Shown one piece after another: positions 48,949-58,741 of a stretch of 64,000 nt of DNA (position 1 is the stretch's first letter; the number at the start of each line of letters is the position of its first letter). The DNA is from Lysobacter enzymogenes. GTDB lineage: Bacteria > Pseudomonadota > Gammaproteobacteria > Xanthomonadales > Xanthomonadaceae. The notes under the pieces are model-generated. The model was given only the letters and a program-made list of their open reading frames with translations. It searched no databases and was not told where the DNA came from. Location: contig NZ_CP067396.1 in NCBI RefSeq assembly GCF_023617245.1, forward strand, positions 2,914,001 through 2,978,000. The letters run 5' to 3'. The position numbers were made by a program, and so were the translations under genes.

Positions 48949-49686
48949 ATGCTACTTCCAGAACAGTCGCAACGTCCCAAGGTGTTGGTGGTCGAGGACG
49001 ACCAGGCGCTGGCGCACGTCATCATGGGGCATATCCGCACCCAGGGCATGGACGCCTACGCGGCCACCGACAGCGCCGAGATGAGCGAATCGATGCGGCA
49101 GCGCAGCCACGACATCGTGCTGCTGGACCTGATGCTGCGGCAGGAGAACGGCCTGGACCTGTTGCGCGCGTTGCGTCGCGATTCCGACGTTCCGGTGATC
49201 ATCATGACCGGGCACCGCCGCGACGAGATCGATCGCGTCGTCGGCCTCGAGCTCGGCGCCGACGACTACATGCCCAAGCCGTTCGGCCTGCACGAGCTGA
49301 CCGCGCGCGTGCGCGCGGTGCTGCGCCGGCATTCGGCCTCGCTGATGGCCGGCGTGCAGGCGGCCAAGCGCGCGATCTACCGCTGGAACGACTGGCAGTT
49401 CGACCGCGCCGCGCGCGCGCTGACCTCGCCCGAGGGCGAATCGGTGGTCCTGACCAAGGGCGAGCACGCGCTGCTGTGCGCCTTCATCGACGCGCCGGGC
49501 AGGCCGCTGAGCCGCGACCATCTGCTGCGCACCACCCGCATCCACGACGACGTGTTCGACCGCAGCATCGACGTGCAGATCCTGCGGCTGCGGCGCAAGC
49601 TCGAACGCGATCCGGTCAATCCGCAGGTGATCGTCACCCAGCGCGGGCACGGCTACGTGTTCGCGCCTGCGGTGGAGTGCATTTGA
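48949..49686 (+). CDS. OmpR/PhoB-type response regulator
   Basis: A 245-residue DNA-binding response regulator. The receiver has the acidic pair VVEDDQA (16-18), phospho-acceptor Asp60 (IVLLDLMLR), and the conserved Thr and Lys (VIIMTGH; DDYMPKPFG). The winged-helix output domain at about 145-240 ends in FDRSIDVQILRLRRKLERDP and VITQRGHGYVF. It is upstream of a sensor kinase gene on the same strand (101 bases apart) and is probably its partner. Confidence 0.93.
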   Translation: MLLPEQSQRPKVLVVEDDQALAHVIMGHIRTQGMDAYAATDSAEMSESMRQRSHDIVLLDLMLRQENGLDLLRALRRDSDVPVIIMTGHRRDEIDRVVGLELGADDYMPKPFGLHELTARVRAVLRRHSASLMAGVQAAKRAIYRWNDWQFDRAARALTSPEGESVVLTKGEHALLCAFIDAPGRPLSRDHLLRTTRIHDDVFDRSIDVQILRLRRKLERDPVNPQVIVTQRGHGYVFAPAVECI

Positions 49687-49787
49687 GCGGGGCCGCGGCG
49701 CGGGCGTTAGCGGCGAGCGGCCGGATCGTCGGCCAGGCCGCGTCGCGGATCGGCGCCCGCGGCGGCGCGGCCGGCTGACCCAACGCC

Positions 49788-52196
49788 ATGAAGACCATCG
49801 TCTTCATAAGCGCGACGATGCTGGCCGCGCTGCTGTCGCTGGCGTTGTACATCTACTCCCTCGACGGCGCGATCCAGCGCTGCGACCGCTCGCTGAGCGC
49901 GCTGGCGGCGCTGAAGATGGCCGATACCGACATCGAGAGCGACGTGCTGAAGACCCGCATCGGCGCGTTGCGCGATTACCGCGGCCTGTTCGCCGGCGAC
50001 CGTCGCGCGCGCGATGCGCTGGAGAGGCTGCGCCGGCTGGCGCGCGCGGACGCCGAACTGGGCGCGCGCATCGTCCGCCTGGCGGGCGACTACGAGGCCA
50101 AGCAGATCCAGCTGGCGCGCTTTCGCGTGCAGAACGCGCTGCTGTCGGATGCCATGCGCACCTTCTCGGCCGAGAGCGGCCGGCAACTGGCGGCCGAACG
50201 CGATGTCCGCGCGGTGCGCGCGATCGGCGCGTTGACCGGCTCGGTCCACCGGCTGTGCCAGGACGACAGCGTGGACGCCCTGCGCGAAGTGCACCAACGC
50301 TTCGACGCGATGGCGCAGGCCGGCGGCGCCGGTCCGTTGCTCGTGCACGCGCGCGAACTGGCGCAGCTGCTGCCGCAGACGCATGCGACGATCCTCAAGC
50401 TGCAGCCGCTGCCGCACCTGCCCAGCTATGCCGCGGTGCAGACCTACCTGGCGCGGCATCGCGAAAGCTTGGCCGAACGTTCGTTGCAGGCGCGCAGCGG
50501 CCTGATCCTGCTCGCCATCGCCATGCTGGCGACCCTGGTGTACCTGGCCAAGATGCTGCACGAGCGCGCCCGCGCGCTGCGCCGGCGTTCGGAGTTCGAC
50601 CGCCTGATGATGGCGATCTCGCGCGACCTGCTCGGCTGCGAACGTGCCAGGACCGATGCGGTCGTCGCCGCCAGCCTCGCCCGCCTGTCGCAGTCGCTGG
50701 GCAACGTCGAGACCGGGCTGGTGCTGTCCTGCGGCCAGGCGCGGCCGCGTTCGTGGTCGGGCGCGGAGGATCCGGCCTTCGCCGCGTTCGCCCAGGCGCT
50801 GATCGCCGGCGCCCCGCCCGGCGCGGGACCGGGCCACGACGCTTTCGTCGTCGACGAGCGCGGGCGCAGCGTGGAGCTGCGCGCCGGCGACCGCGCGCCG
50901 CTGCGTCGGGCGCGCTGGCTGTGCCTGCGCCGACGCTCGGAGTCGGGCGCCACCGCGCTGTTGTGCTGCACCCGGCCGCGCCAGCGCGCCAGCGCCGCGG
51001 CCTACTCCGAATTCGTCCTGCTGCGCTCGGCGCTCGATACCCTGGCCGACGCGCTGGAACGCCAGCGCCTGGAAGACGAGGCGCGCGTGCTCGAACACCG
51101 GCTCGGCCGCGCCCGCGACATGGAAACCATCGGCACCATGGCCAGCGGCATCTCGCACAACTTCAACAACATCATCGGCGCGATCCGCGGCAACGTCGAA
51201 ACCGCGCAGCTGCGGCTGGCGCCGCACGCCCACGCGCAGGCCAATCTGGCAGAGATCGGCCGCGCGCTCGAGCACGCGGCCGAACTGGTCGAAGCGATCC
51301 TGAGTTTCGGCCGCACCCAGAACCACCACGTGCGGCCGGTGGAGATCAACGAGCTGGCCAAACGCAGCCGCTCGCTGCTGGTCGCGGCCCTGCCGGCGAG
51401 CGTGGAGTTCGAGCTGCGCCCAGCGCCGTCCGCGTTGCAGGTATGGGGCAATCCGGCCCAGCTGCAGCAGGTGATCCTCAACCTGGGCACCAACGCGGCC
51501 CAGGCGATGTCGATGCGCGGGCCGATCCTCATCCAGGTGACCCGCATCGATGGCGAGTCCGCGCCGGAACGGGTGCGCATCGAAGTGATCGATCGCGGCG
51601 TGGGCATTCCGGCGCCGCAGCTGGACCGCATTTTCGACCCGTTCTTCACCACCCGCAAAGGCGGCACCGGCCTGGGCCTGGCCACGGTCAAGCAGATCGT
51701 CGGCAATCACAACGGCCGCATCCAGGTCGACAGCCGGCCCGGGCTGGGTACCCGCTTCGTGGTGGATTTGCCGCTGTGCGAGGGCGACTGCGCCGCCGGC
51801 GACGGCCACGAGACCTGGCTGGTGCTGTGCGCGGACCCCGCCGCGCGCGAGCGCCTGGAGGACCTGCTCGCGGCGCTGGGCCACGAGCCGATCGGCTATG
51901 CCGATGCCGACCATGCCGCGCACGCGATCGCCGAGCGCACCGATCATTTCGACGGCGCGTTGGTCCAGTCCGAAGACGCGCGTTGCGCCGCCGGCGAGGT
52001 CGCGACGCTGCACGCGCTGCTGCCCGGACGCCCGATCCTGCTGGCCCTGCACAACCCGGGCCTGACGCCGGCGCCGGACCTGGGCTACGCGGTCGCCGAA
52101 ATCCTCCGCGCGCCGGTGCGAGCCGAATCGCTGGCGCGCGCGCTGGCGCGTTCGAGCCAGGATTACGGGTACAGGCCCGGCGCGTTACATATGTAA
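49788..52196 (+). CDS. Membrane sensor histidine kinase with C-terminal receiver-like domain
   Basis: An 802-residue sensor kinase. The N-terminal membrane helix (IVFISATMLAALLSLALYIYS) and a second one at about 235-260 enclose a long helical periplasmic region that resembles the double sensory domain of VirA-like kinases. A GAF-like region follows, then the H-box GISHNFNNIIGAI with His457, the N-box QQVILNLGTNAAQAM, and G-boxes VIDRGVGIP and GGTGLGLATVKQIV. The last 120 residues look like a receiver, but it has no obvious phospho-Asp (WLVLCADPAARERL) and may be degenerate. The signal is unknown. Confidence 0.88.
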   Translation: MKTIVFISATMLAALLSLALYIYSLDGAIQRCDRSLSALAALKMADTDIESDVLKTRIGALRDYRGLFAGDRRARDALERLRRLARADAELGARIVRLAGDYEAKQIQLARFRVQNALLSDAMRTFSAESGRQLAAERDVRAVRAIGALTGSVHRLCQDDSVDALREVHQRFDAMAQAGGAGPLLVHARELAQLLPQTHATILKLQPLPHLPSYAAVQTYLARHRESLAERSLQARSGLILLAIAMLATLVYLAKMLHERARALRRRSEFDRLMMAISRDLLGCERARTDAVVAASLARLSQSLGNVETGLVLSCGQARPRSWSGAEDPAFAAFAQALIAGAPPGAGPGHDAFVVDERGRSVELRAGDRAPLRRARWLCLRRRSESGATALLCCTRPRQRASAAAYSEFVLLRSALDTLADALERQRLEDEARVLEHRLGRARDMETIGTMASGISHNFNNIIGAIRGNVETAQLRLAPHAHAQANLAEIGRALEHAAELVEAILSFGRTQNHHVRPVEINELAKRSRSLLVAALPASVEFELRPAPSALQVWGNPAQLQQVILNLGTNAAQAMSMRGPILIQVTRIDGESAPERVRIEVIDRGVGIPAPQLDRIFDPFFTTRKGGTGLGLATVKQIVGNHNGRIQVDSRPGLGTRFVVDLPLCEGDCAAGDGHETWLVLCADPAARERLEDLLAALGHEPIGYADADHAAHAIAERTDHFDGALVQSEDARCAAGEVATLHALLPGRPILLALHNPGLTPAPDLGYAVAEILRAPVRAESLARALARSSQDYGYRPGALHM

Positions 52197-52197
52197 C
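52184..52197. promoter_or_regulatory. Perfect palindrome at the kinase stop codon
   Basis: GTTACATATGTAAC is a perfect 14-base palindrome, AT-rich in otherwise GC-rich DNA, spanning the stop of the sensor kinase gene and about 50 bases upstream of the LysR-type regulator. Position and symmetry make it a candidate regulatory site for that regulator or the type VI genes behind it. Confidence 0.35.
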
Positions 52198-52245
52198 AAA
52201 ACCAGCCGGGACGGAAATCGGCTGGTAGCCGTAGGCACATAATCT

Positions 52246-53349
52246 GTGAGCGAGCAACCAATGACGGATGCTGTCCGACGCAGCCCAGGTAAGGACACCG
52301 CCCAGGAACCCCACGCCTATCGCCCCTCGCCCGCCATCGACGCGTTCATGACCCTCCGACCGACCGATCTGTCCCTGCTGGTGTCCCTGGACGCCCTGCT
52401 CGAACTCAAGAACGTCACCCACGCCGCGCGCCGCCTGCACATCAGCCAGCCGGCGCTGTCCTCGCAACTGGCGCGGCTGCGGGTGTTGTTCGACGATCCG
52501 TTGCTGACCCCGTCGGACACCGGCCGCGGCATGGTCGCCACGCCCAAGGCGGTCGAGTTGGCGGCGCCGCTGCGCGAAGCGATGGACAAGCTCAAGTCGA
52601 TCGGGCGCCGCCGCGAGGAGCGCAAGTCCGCGGCCAGCGAGGTGAGCTTCAAGATCGGCGGCAATACCGAAGCCATCGCCGCACTCGCCGCGCGCCTGGT
52701 CCGCCACGCCCAGCGCTGCGAATTCGACGATGTGCGGCTGCGCCTGTGCTTCGTGCGCGCGCAGGAGCCGGACCTGCTGGCCCAGTTCGAGAACGGCGAG
52801 TTGGATCTGCTGCTGGGCTCGTCGATCCAGCTGCCGCCGGCGCTGCGCTTCCGCAAGCTCGGCGACGACCGCTACGTGATGGTCCAGCGCCTGCGGCATC
52901 CGCGCGGCGTCCACGCGCCCGCGCTGGCGGAGTACTGCGCGCTGCAGCACGTGGTGGTGAGCGAGCCGGGACAGGACGGCGCGCCGATCGACGACTGCCT
53001 GCTCGGTCGCGGCCACCGGCGCAGCGTCGCGGTGCAGCTGCCGCATTGGAGCAATGTGCGCGACATCCTGCTGGAAACCGACATGGTGGCCACCGTGCCG
53101 CTGAGCATGCTCGCCGCCGATCCGGCCAGCGAAGGGCTGGCCTGCTGCGAATTGCCGTTCGCCTTGCCGCCGATGCCGCTGGTGATCGCCTGGCACCGGC
53201 GCAGCGACCGCGATCCGCTGCACCGCCGGCTGCGCGAACATCGATTCGGCTTCGACGCCGACGATGCGGCCGCGCCGTTGCCGCGCGAGGCCCGCACCGG
53301 CGCGGTCGAACGCCTGCTCGCCGCCGTCGTCCCCGGAGCGGTGCAATGA
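52246..53349 (+). CDS. LysR-family transcriptional regulator at the type VI cluster
   Basis: A 367-residue LysR regulator with a long N-terminal extension (about 35 residues before MTLRPTDLSLLVSLDALLEL). The HTH is NVTHAARRLHISQPALSSQLARLRVLFDDPLLTPS, close to the NodD/NahR branch. The effector domain follows (FKIGGNTEAIAALAARLV, LDLLLGSSIQLPPALRFRKLGDDRYVMV). Its stop overlaps the TssA start (ATGA), so it is co-expressed with the secretion gene and is probably its regulator. Starting at an internal ATG (near 52348) would remove the extension. Confidence 0.9.
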   Translation: MSEQPMTDAVRRSPGKDTAQEPHAYRPSPAIDAFMTLRPTDLSLLVSLDALLELKNVTHAARRLHISQPALSSQLARLRVLFDDPLLTPSDTGRGMVATPKAVELAAPLREAMDKLKSIGRRREERKSAASEVSFKIGGNTEAIAALAARLVRHAQRCEFDDVRLRLCFVRAQEPDLLAQFENGELDLLLGSSIQLPPALRFRKLGDDRYVMVQRLRHPRGVHAPALAEYCALQHVVVSEPGQDGAPIDDCLLGRGHRRSVAVQLPHWSNVRDILLETDMVATVPLSMLAADPASEGLACCELPFALPPMPLVIAWHRRSDRDPLHRRLREHRFGFDADDAAAPLPREARTGAVERLLAAVVPGAVQ

Positions 53350-54365
53350 GCGAGCGCCTGTTGCAGCCGCTCGACGGCGACGAACCGTGCGGCCCGAACC
53401 TGGAATACGACCCGGACTTCCAGACGCTGGAAGAGTTGGCCGAGCCGCGGCCGGAACGCACCCTCGGCGCCGGCACCATCGCCTCGGAACCGATCGAATG
53501 GCAGCGCATCGCCGACCAGGCCGATGCGCTGCTGCAACGGTCCAAGGACCTGCGCGTGGCCGTGCACTGGTGCGCGGCGCGTCTGCATCTGGACGGCGTG
53601 GCCGGTTGGGCGCAAGGCGTGGCGTTGATGCGTGCGCTGCTGGAACACCATTGGGACAGCGTGCATCCGCGCCTGGACCCGAGCGAGAACGACGATCCCA
53701 CCGAGCGCATCAACGCGGTCGCCGGCTTGGCCGACAACGAGCGCATGCTGTCCTACCTGCGCGGCGCGCGCTTGTTCCGCGGCTCGCACCCGGCGCACTT
53801 CTCGCTGCGCGAACTGCGCATCGCCCAGGGCACGCTGAAGATCGACCCGGCCGATGCGGCCGGCCTGCCCGGCCTGTCGGCGATGGAAGCCTGCCTGCGC
53901 GAATGCCCGCTGCAGGAACTGTCCGCGCTGGACGCGGCGCTCGCCGGCGCCATCGCCGACCTCGGCGCGATGGCGGATGTATTCGGCGAACGCACTTCGT
54001 TGTCGGGCCCGGATTTCGCCGCGCTGCTGCGCGAGTTGCGCGAGCTGCGCGCGTTCGTTCATCCGGCGCTGCTGGAACGCGACGCCTCGGCCGCGGTCGC
54101 CGAAGCGGCGAGCGCGGACGACGGCGCCGCGACCGCGCCGGCTGCGTCGGGACGCCAGGGCATCGAGCGTCCCGAGGACGTGCGCCGCGCGATCGACCAG
54201 ATTTGCGACTACTACGCGCGGGTGGAACCTTCCAGCCCGGTGCCGCTGCTGCTGCGCCGGGCGCAACGCCTGGTCGGGCTGGATTTCGCCGGGCTCATGC
54301 GCGACCTCGCGCCGGACGGGATTTCCCAGCTGCAAGTGATTTCCGGGCAGAACCACGACGATTGA
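53346..54365 (+). CDS. tssA: Type VI secretion protein TssA
   Basis: A 339-residue TssA/ImpA-family protein. The N-terminal ImpA domain is clear: LLQPLDGDEPCGPNLEYDPDFQTLEELA, EWQRIADQADALLQRSKDLRVAVHWCAA and WDSVHPRLDPSENDDPTERINAVAGLAD. The C-terminus has the short helical RPEDVRRAIDQICDYYARVEPSSPVPLLLRRAQRL. TssA organises baseplate and sheath assembly of the type VI system. It is on the plus strand, convergent with the rest of the cluster visible here. Confidence 0.95.
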   Translation: MSERLLQPLDGDEPCGPNLEYDPDFQTLEELAEPRPERTLGAGTIASEPIEWQRIADQADALLQRSKDLRVAVHWCAARLHLDGVAGWAQGVALMRALLEHHWDSVHPRLDPSENDDPTERINAVAGLADNERMLSYLRGARLFRGSHPAHFSLRELRIAQGTLKIDPADAAGLPGLSAMEACLRECPLQELSALDAALAGAIADLGAMADVFGERTSLSGPDFAALLRELRELRAFVHPALLERDASAAVAEAASADDGAATAPAASGRQGIERPEDVRRAIDQICDYYARVEPSSPVPLLLRRAQRLVGLDFAGLMRDLAPDGISQLQVISGQNHDD

Positions 54366-54420
54366 ACCTTCGTCCGCGGTCGCCGCGGGCGGGCTTGCGG
54401 CAGTCGGACCGGTCGAATCG

Positions 54421-54441
54421 AACGGCTCCATTCGAGCCGTT
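54421..54441. terminator. Stem-loop between convergent type VI genes
   Basis: AACGGCTC and GAGCCGTT form an 8-base perfect stem with a 5-base loop in the 184-base gap between the convergent tssA and membrane-protein genes. It is followed by TTCAATC on the plus strand, so it could act as a modest terminator for tssA. Confidence 0.5.
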
Positions 54442-54549
54442 TCAATCAAGACGCGCCGATCCGGCGACGCCCATCGAGCGACGCCCAGCGAGCGATCCGC
54501 TGCGCACCCTGCGCGCGCAGGACCCGTTCGCCGGTCTGTCGCGCCGCGC

Positions 54550-54867
54550 TCACGACGGCGCGCCGTGTCCGAGCCAATAGGCGTACAGCGCCGCGGCGCC
54601 GAGCAGCATGCACAGACACCACAGCCACAGCGCCCACGAACGCAGGGCGCGCGGCAAGCCTTTGCGCGCGTCGACCGCGGGCGGCGGCGGCCGGGGCGCA
54701 TGCGCCTCGTCGCGGCGCAGGGTGTCGGCGCCGGCGCCGAAGTGCAGCGCCTTGAGCAGCAACTGGCGACGGCAGCGGCGGTACTCCTGTGCCGCGATGC
54801 GGCCGTCGGCCTGGGCCAGACCGAGTTCGCGCAGGGCGAGGTTGACCTGGATTTCCCACTCGCTCAC
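54550..54867 (-). CDS. Small membrane protein at the end of the type VI operon
   Basis: A 105-residue protein beginning VSEWEIQVNLALRELGLAQADGR from a GTG that overlaps the kinase stop (GTGA). A helical soluble part with AAQEYRRCRRQLL is followed by a Pro-rich linker and one C-terminal membrane helix (SWALWLWCLCMLLGAAALYAYWL). No family recognised. The translational coupling to the PpkA-type gene suggests a role in phosphorylation control of secretion. Confidence 0.75.
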   Translation of the reverse strand: MSEWEIQVNLALRELGLAQADGRIAAQEYRRCRRQLLLKALHFGAGADTLRRDEAHAPRPPPPAVDARKGLPRALRSWALWLWCLCMLLGAAALYAYWLGHGAPS

Positions 54868-57800
54868 TTCAGCTCCTTGACCAGGCGCGCGCCGATCCGG
54901 GCATCGGCGCGGCCGTTGCCGACGCCGGCCGCGCCGGCGCAGGCGCGCGCGTTGCCGGGGCCGCCGCGCACGCCGACGACGCTGCCGTCGACGACCCACT
55001 CGCCGACGCCCCCGGCCATGTTGACCAGTCCCCAGCGGTTGGTGACCGCGACTTCGCACACCGCCTCGGCGCCGCCGGCGCGGGCCGCTTCGATCCACTC
55101 CGCGTCGGTTGGCAGCCGATACGCTTGGCGGCTGGCGCCGCTGAGCCATTGCGCGTACTTCTGCACCAGGCTCAGCGGCAGGTCCCGAGCGACGGTCTTG
55201 CCCTGCCAGCGGCTCGAATCCGGACACGAGCGGGTCGCATCGCAAAAAGGCTTGAGGTTGTCGAAGCCGATCTCGCGGCGCATGATCGCCAGCGGCTTCT
55301 TGCCGGCGCGCGGCACCACCACCAGCACCGGTCCATTGCCGTAGCTGCCGAGCGAGTCACCGCACGGCCGCGCCTTGGCGGCCGCGCCGGCGCGGCACGC
55401 CGCCAGCGGTTCGGGTTTCTTGTCCGCGCGATCCGCCACGGCTGGCGTATCCGGCGCCGCCGTGGTTGTGGCCGCTGGCGCAGGCGCCGGTTCTACCGGC
55501 GCGGCCAGCAGACGCTGCAGCAGGCCGCGCACCGCGATCGCGCTGCGCCGGTTGGACCCGGCCAGTTCGGCCTGCCACAGGCGCAGGCCGCGCGGGTCCT
55601 GCGCGCGCAGCTTGCGCGCCCTGCCCTGCAGGCCCGGCCACGCCGCGGCGCCGGGTTCGATCGCGTCCTGCCTGACCAGGTCGGCGGCCAGCGCGTAGCG
55701 CAGCCCGGCCTGGCGCACCGCCGGATCGCCGCTCCAGTCATCGCGTCGCGCGCACAGTTCGGCCGCATCGCTCCACTTGCCCTGCCGCGACAGGTCGCGC
55801 GCCTCGCCGAGCACGGTGTCGCGCAGCAGGCGCCGGCCCTCGCCGAGGAAGGCATGGCGTGGATCGAGCTCGGCGATGCGCTGCAACAGGTCGGCGACCT
55901 TGTCGGCGTCGCCGGCTGCGGCCGCGCCGCGCAACGATTCGATCCGGGTCTCGATCTCGGCCTCCTTCATCGCCGCTTCTTCCGCCTGCGCCAGTGGCTC
56001 GGCCGGGGCTGCCGGGTCGGCCGCAGGCAGCGCCGCGAGCGGCGCGTCCGCCGCAGGGATGCCTTCGGCCGCAACCGGCGGCGGCGCGGAGACGGCGACG
56101 AGCAGTTGCTGCTCGCGCACCGGCCAGTTCGGATCGTTCGGGAACACCTGTCGCGCCGTCGCCAGCCTTACCCGCGCCGATTCCAGCTGGCCGCCGCCGA
56201 TGGCCTGTACGATCGCCGCGTCGTAGCTCAGCGCCAGTTGCGCATGGCGCAGCAGCCGGCTGTTGGGATCGATCGCGCGGATCCGGCCGAGGATCGCCAC
56301 CGCGTTGCCGGGCTGGTCCTCGAACAGCGCGCCGGCGGCGATCGCGCGGCTGAGCCGGGTGTCGAGTTCGTTGAGGATCTTGTTGCGCTCCTGCTCCAGT
56401 TCGATGCGCCGGGTTTCCAGCCGCGGCGAGAACAGCTTGAGCTGCTCGCGCACGGCCAGCACGCGCTGGGCGCCGGCGTAGTCCTCGCGGCCGCGGTACG
56501 GCAGCCAGTAGTGATCGATGCGCGCGAGCAGGAACGATTCGATCGGCGCGCTGGCGTCGGCCACCAGCCGGCGCCGGTCCTCCTCGTCCAGCGCCATCAG
56601 CGCGCGGCCGGCCTGGGCTTCGTCGGCGTAGCGGTCGGCGGCGCCGGGGGCGAGCCGCTGCAGCACCTGCCGGCTCTGCTGCTGGCGCGAATAGGCCTGG
56701 GCCAGGAACGCCGCCGCGGCGCCGCCCAGCAGCAATGCGCCGGCGCCGACGGCGTAGCCGCGCGCGCGTTCGCGCAGGCCGCGCGGACGCAGGTGTTCGA
56801 GCACCTCGGCGATCCCGGGGCGATCGGCCGCCGCGAACGCCAGGCAGCGCTGCAGGGCGCGGTTCTGGCGCCGGCTCAGGCCGCGGATCGGCTTGGGATA
56901 CTTGCCGGCGGCCTGCGCGTCCTGGGCGCTGAGCTTGTCGAAGGGATGGCGCCCGGCGAGCAATTCGTAGACCACGCAGCCGAACGCATAGACGTCGTCG
57001 GCCACCGCCGGCTGCTCGCCGCACAGCATCTCCAGGCTGGCGTAGGCCGGGGTCAGCGCGCCGAGCGTGGTCGCGTCGAACACGGTGCGGTCGTCGTCGG
57101 CCTCGCCGACGCGGCGGGTGGCGCGGGCGATGCCGAAGTCGAACACTTTCGCCGCGCCGTCGGCGTCGACCATGACGTTGCCGGGCTTGAAGTCCGAATG
57201 CACCACGCCGGCGCGGTGCGCGCGTTCCAGCGCGCGGCCCATGCCTTCGATCAGGCCGGCGGCTTCGGCCATCGGCAGGCCCTGGCCCTGGCGGCCGCGG
57301 ATCAATCCGCGCAGGTCGGTGCCGTCGATGTATTCCATCGTCATGAATACGACGGTGCCGTCCTTGTCGAAATCGTAGACCCGTACGATCCGGTCGTGGG
57401 CCAGGCTCTGCGCCTTGCGCGCCTCGCGCTGCAGCGCGATCAGCGCGTCGGGATGGCGGCGGAAATCGTCGTTGAGCACCTTCACCGCGATGTGCGGATG
57501 GCGGTCGCGCGCCTCGACCTTGCGCTCGTCGCGCGCCAGGTAGACCACGCCCATGCCGCCGCGGCCGATCTCGCGTTCGAGCAGGAAGCGGCCCTTGAGC
57601 AAGGTGCCGACGCCGACCTGGGCCTGCGCGGGATCGGCGCTGAGCGCGACCCAGTCGGTGGTGCCGGCGCTGGTGGACTGCGAGGTCGCGCGGCGCCGCT
57701 CGGTGTCGATGGCGGGACGCTTGACCACGGTGGCGTCGTCGGCGTGCGGCGCGGCGTCCGGTGCCGGCGCGGATGCGGGCGGCGCGTCCGTCGCAGGCGT

Positions 57801-57986
57801 GTGGGTGTGGGTATGGGCGGCAGGCGCAGCGGGCGCGGCCGAGCGCATCGGCGCCACCACCGTCTCGTCTGCCGCCGGTGCGTTGTCCGGCGACGCCGCC
57901 GTCGCGCCGGCATCGGCGCGGATCGGCGCGACCCGGGTCGCGTCGTCGCTGTCCGCGGCCCGCGGCCGCTCGTCCGTGTGCTTCAT
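54864..57986 (-). CDS. ppkA: PpkA-type Ser/Thr kinase with C-terminal FGE/SUMF1-like domain
   Basis: A 1040-residue membrane kinase of the type VI threonine-phosphorylation pathway. An acidic low-complexity N-terminus (about 110 residues, with HTHTHT) precedes the kinase domain: LLEREIGRGGMGVVYLARDE, the Lys in IAVKVLN, GVVHSDFKPGNVMVD (where the usual HRD is HSD) and DFGIA. A membrane helix near residue 415-435 (GALLLGGAAAAFLAQAY) leads to a long helical extracytoplasmic part. The end (about 905-1040) resembles a formylglycine-generating-enzyme fold (YRLPTDAEWIEAARAGG, NRWGLVNMAGGVGEWV). It should phosphorylate a forkhead-type protein or TssL; PppA reverses this. Confidence 0.9.
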   Translation of the reverse strand: MKHTDERPRAADSDDATRVAPIRADAGATAASPDNAPAADETVVAPMRSAAPAAPAAHTHTHTPATDAPPASAPAPDAAPHADDATVVKRPAIDTERRRATSQSTSAGTTDWVALSADPAQAQVGVGTLLKGRFLLEREIGRGGMGVVYLARDERKVEARDRHPHIAVKVLNDDFRRHPDALIALQREARKAQSLAHDRIVRVYDFDKDGTVVFMTMEYIDGTDLRGLIRGRQGQGLPMAEAAGLIEGMGRALERAHRAGVVHSDFKPGNVMVDADGAAKVFDFGIARATRRVGEADDDRTVFDATTLGALTPAYASLEMLCGEQPAVADDVYAFGCVVYELLAGRHPFDKLSAQDAQAAGKYPKPIRGLSRRQNRALQRCLAFAAADRPGIAEVLEHLRPRGLRERARGYAVGAGALLLGGAAAAFLAQAYSRQQQSRQVLQRLAPGAADRYADEAQAGRALMALDEEDRRRLVADASAPIESFLLARIDHYWLPYRGREDYAGAQRVLAVREQLKLFSPRLETRRIELEQERNKILNELDTRLSRAIAAGALFEDQPGNAVAILGRIRAIDPNSRLLRHAQLALSYDAAIVQAIGGGQLESARVRLATARQVFPNDPNWPVREQQLLVAVSAPPPVAAEGIPAADAPLAALPAADPAAPAEPLAQAEEAAMKEAEIETRIESLRGAAAAGDADKVADLLQRIAELDPRHAFLGEGRRLLRDTVLGEARDLSRQGKWSDAAELCARRDDWSGDPAVRQAGLRYALAADLVRQDAIEPGAAAWPGLQGRARKLRAQDPRGLRLWQAELAGSNRRSAIAVRGLLQRLLAAPVEPAPAPAATTTAAPDTPAVADRADKKPEPLAACRAGAAAKARPCGDSLGSYGNGPVLVVVPRAGKKPLAIMRREIGFDNLKPFCDATRSCPDSSRWQGKTVARDLPLSLVQKYAQWLSGASRQAYRLPTDAEWIEAARAGGAEAVCEVAVTNRWGLVNMAGGVGEWVVDGSVVGVRGGPGNARACAGAAGVGNGRADARIGARLVKELK

Positions 57987-58741
57987 GGTTCCGCGCCCCC
58001 CCGGCGCACCGTCACCACCGAAATATTGTCGCGGCCCGCGCGCGCCAGCGCGGTGTCGAGCAGGCGCCGCGCGAGCGCGCCGGGCTCGCCGTGGCGGCGG
58101 CACTCGGCGGCGATCTCCTCGTCGCTCATTTCCTTGTTGATCCCGTCCGAGCACAGCACGAAGGTCTGTCCCGGCCGGCGCGCGATCACCGCCCAATCGA
58201 CGAACAACTCGTCGTCGGCGCCGATCGCCCGGGTCAGCGCGCCGCCGGCCATCGGCGCGCCCGGCGCGGACGGGTCTTCGTCTTCGTCGTAGCTGGCGAC
58301 GTGGTCGCGGGTCAGTTGCGCCAGGCGCGCGCCGTCGAAACCGTAGGCGCGGCTGTCGCCGACCCAGCCGCACACCGCCAGGTCCTCGGCGCCGACCAGC
58401 AACACCACGGTCGAGGCGATGATGTCGACCTGGCGCGTCTGCGCCAATTCGCGCAGCTCTTGGTTGACCGCGCGCAAGGCGTCCTCGATGGCTTCGATGA
58501 ACTCGACCAGGTCGGCCGGACGCTGCAGCGCGTCGAGGCGCTCGATCACCGCGCGGCTGGCGTAATCGCCGGCGCTGTGGCCGCCGAGGCCGTCGGCGAC
58601 CGCCCACAGGCCGAGGTCTTCGCGCACCAGGATCGCGTCCTCGTTGCGGTCGCGCAGCTTGCCGCGGTCGCTGAGGCCGTCGGAGGCGAAACGGCCGAAG
58701 CCGGCGTGCAGGTCCGGCATGGGCAGGAGGCCGGCGTTCAT
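57983..58741 (-). CDS. pppA: PP2C-type phosphatase PppA of the type VI system
   Basis: A 252-residue cytoplasmic protein phosphatase with the complete set of PP2C metal motifs: LRDRNEDAIL, AVADGLGGHSAGDYAS, VGDSRAYGFDG, FVLCSDGINKEMSDEEI and ALARAGRDNISVVTV. It overlaps the kinase start (ATGA) and the TagF stop by four bases. Its job is to remove the phosphate placed by the PpkA-type kinase, turning secretion down. Confidence 0.95.
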   Translation of the reverse strand: MNAGLLPMPDLHAGFGRFASDGLSDRGKLRDRNEDAILVREDLGLWAVADGLGGHSAGDYASRAVIERLDALQRPADLVEFIEAIEDALRAVNQELRELAQTRQVDIIASTVVLLVGAEDLAVCGWVGDSRAYGFDGARLAQLTRDHVASYDEDEDPSAPGAPMAGGALTRAIGADDELFVDWAVIARRPGQTFVLCSDGINKEMSDEEIAAECRRHGEPGALARRLLDTALARAGRDNISVVTVRRGGAEP

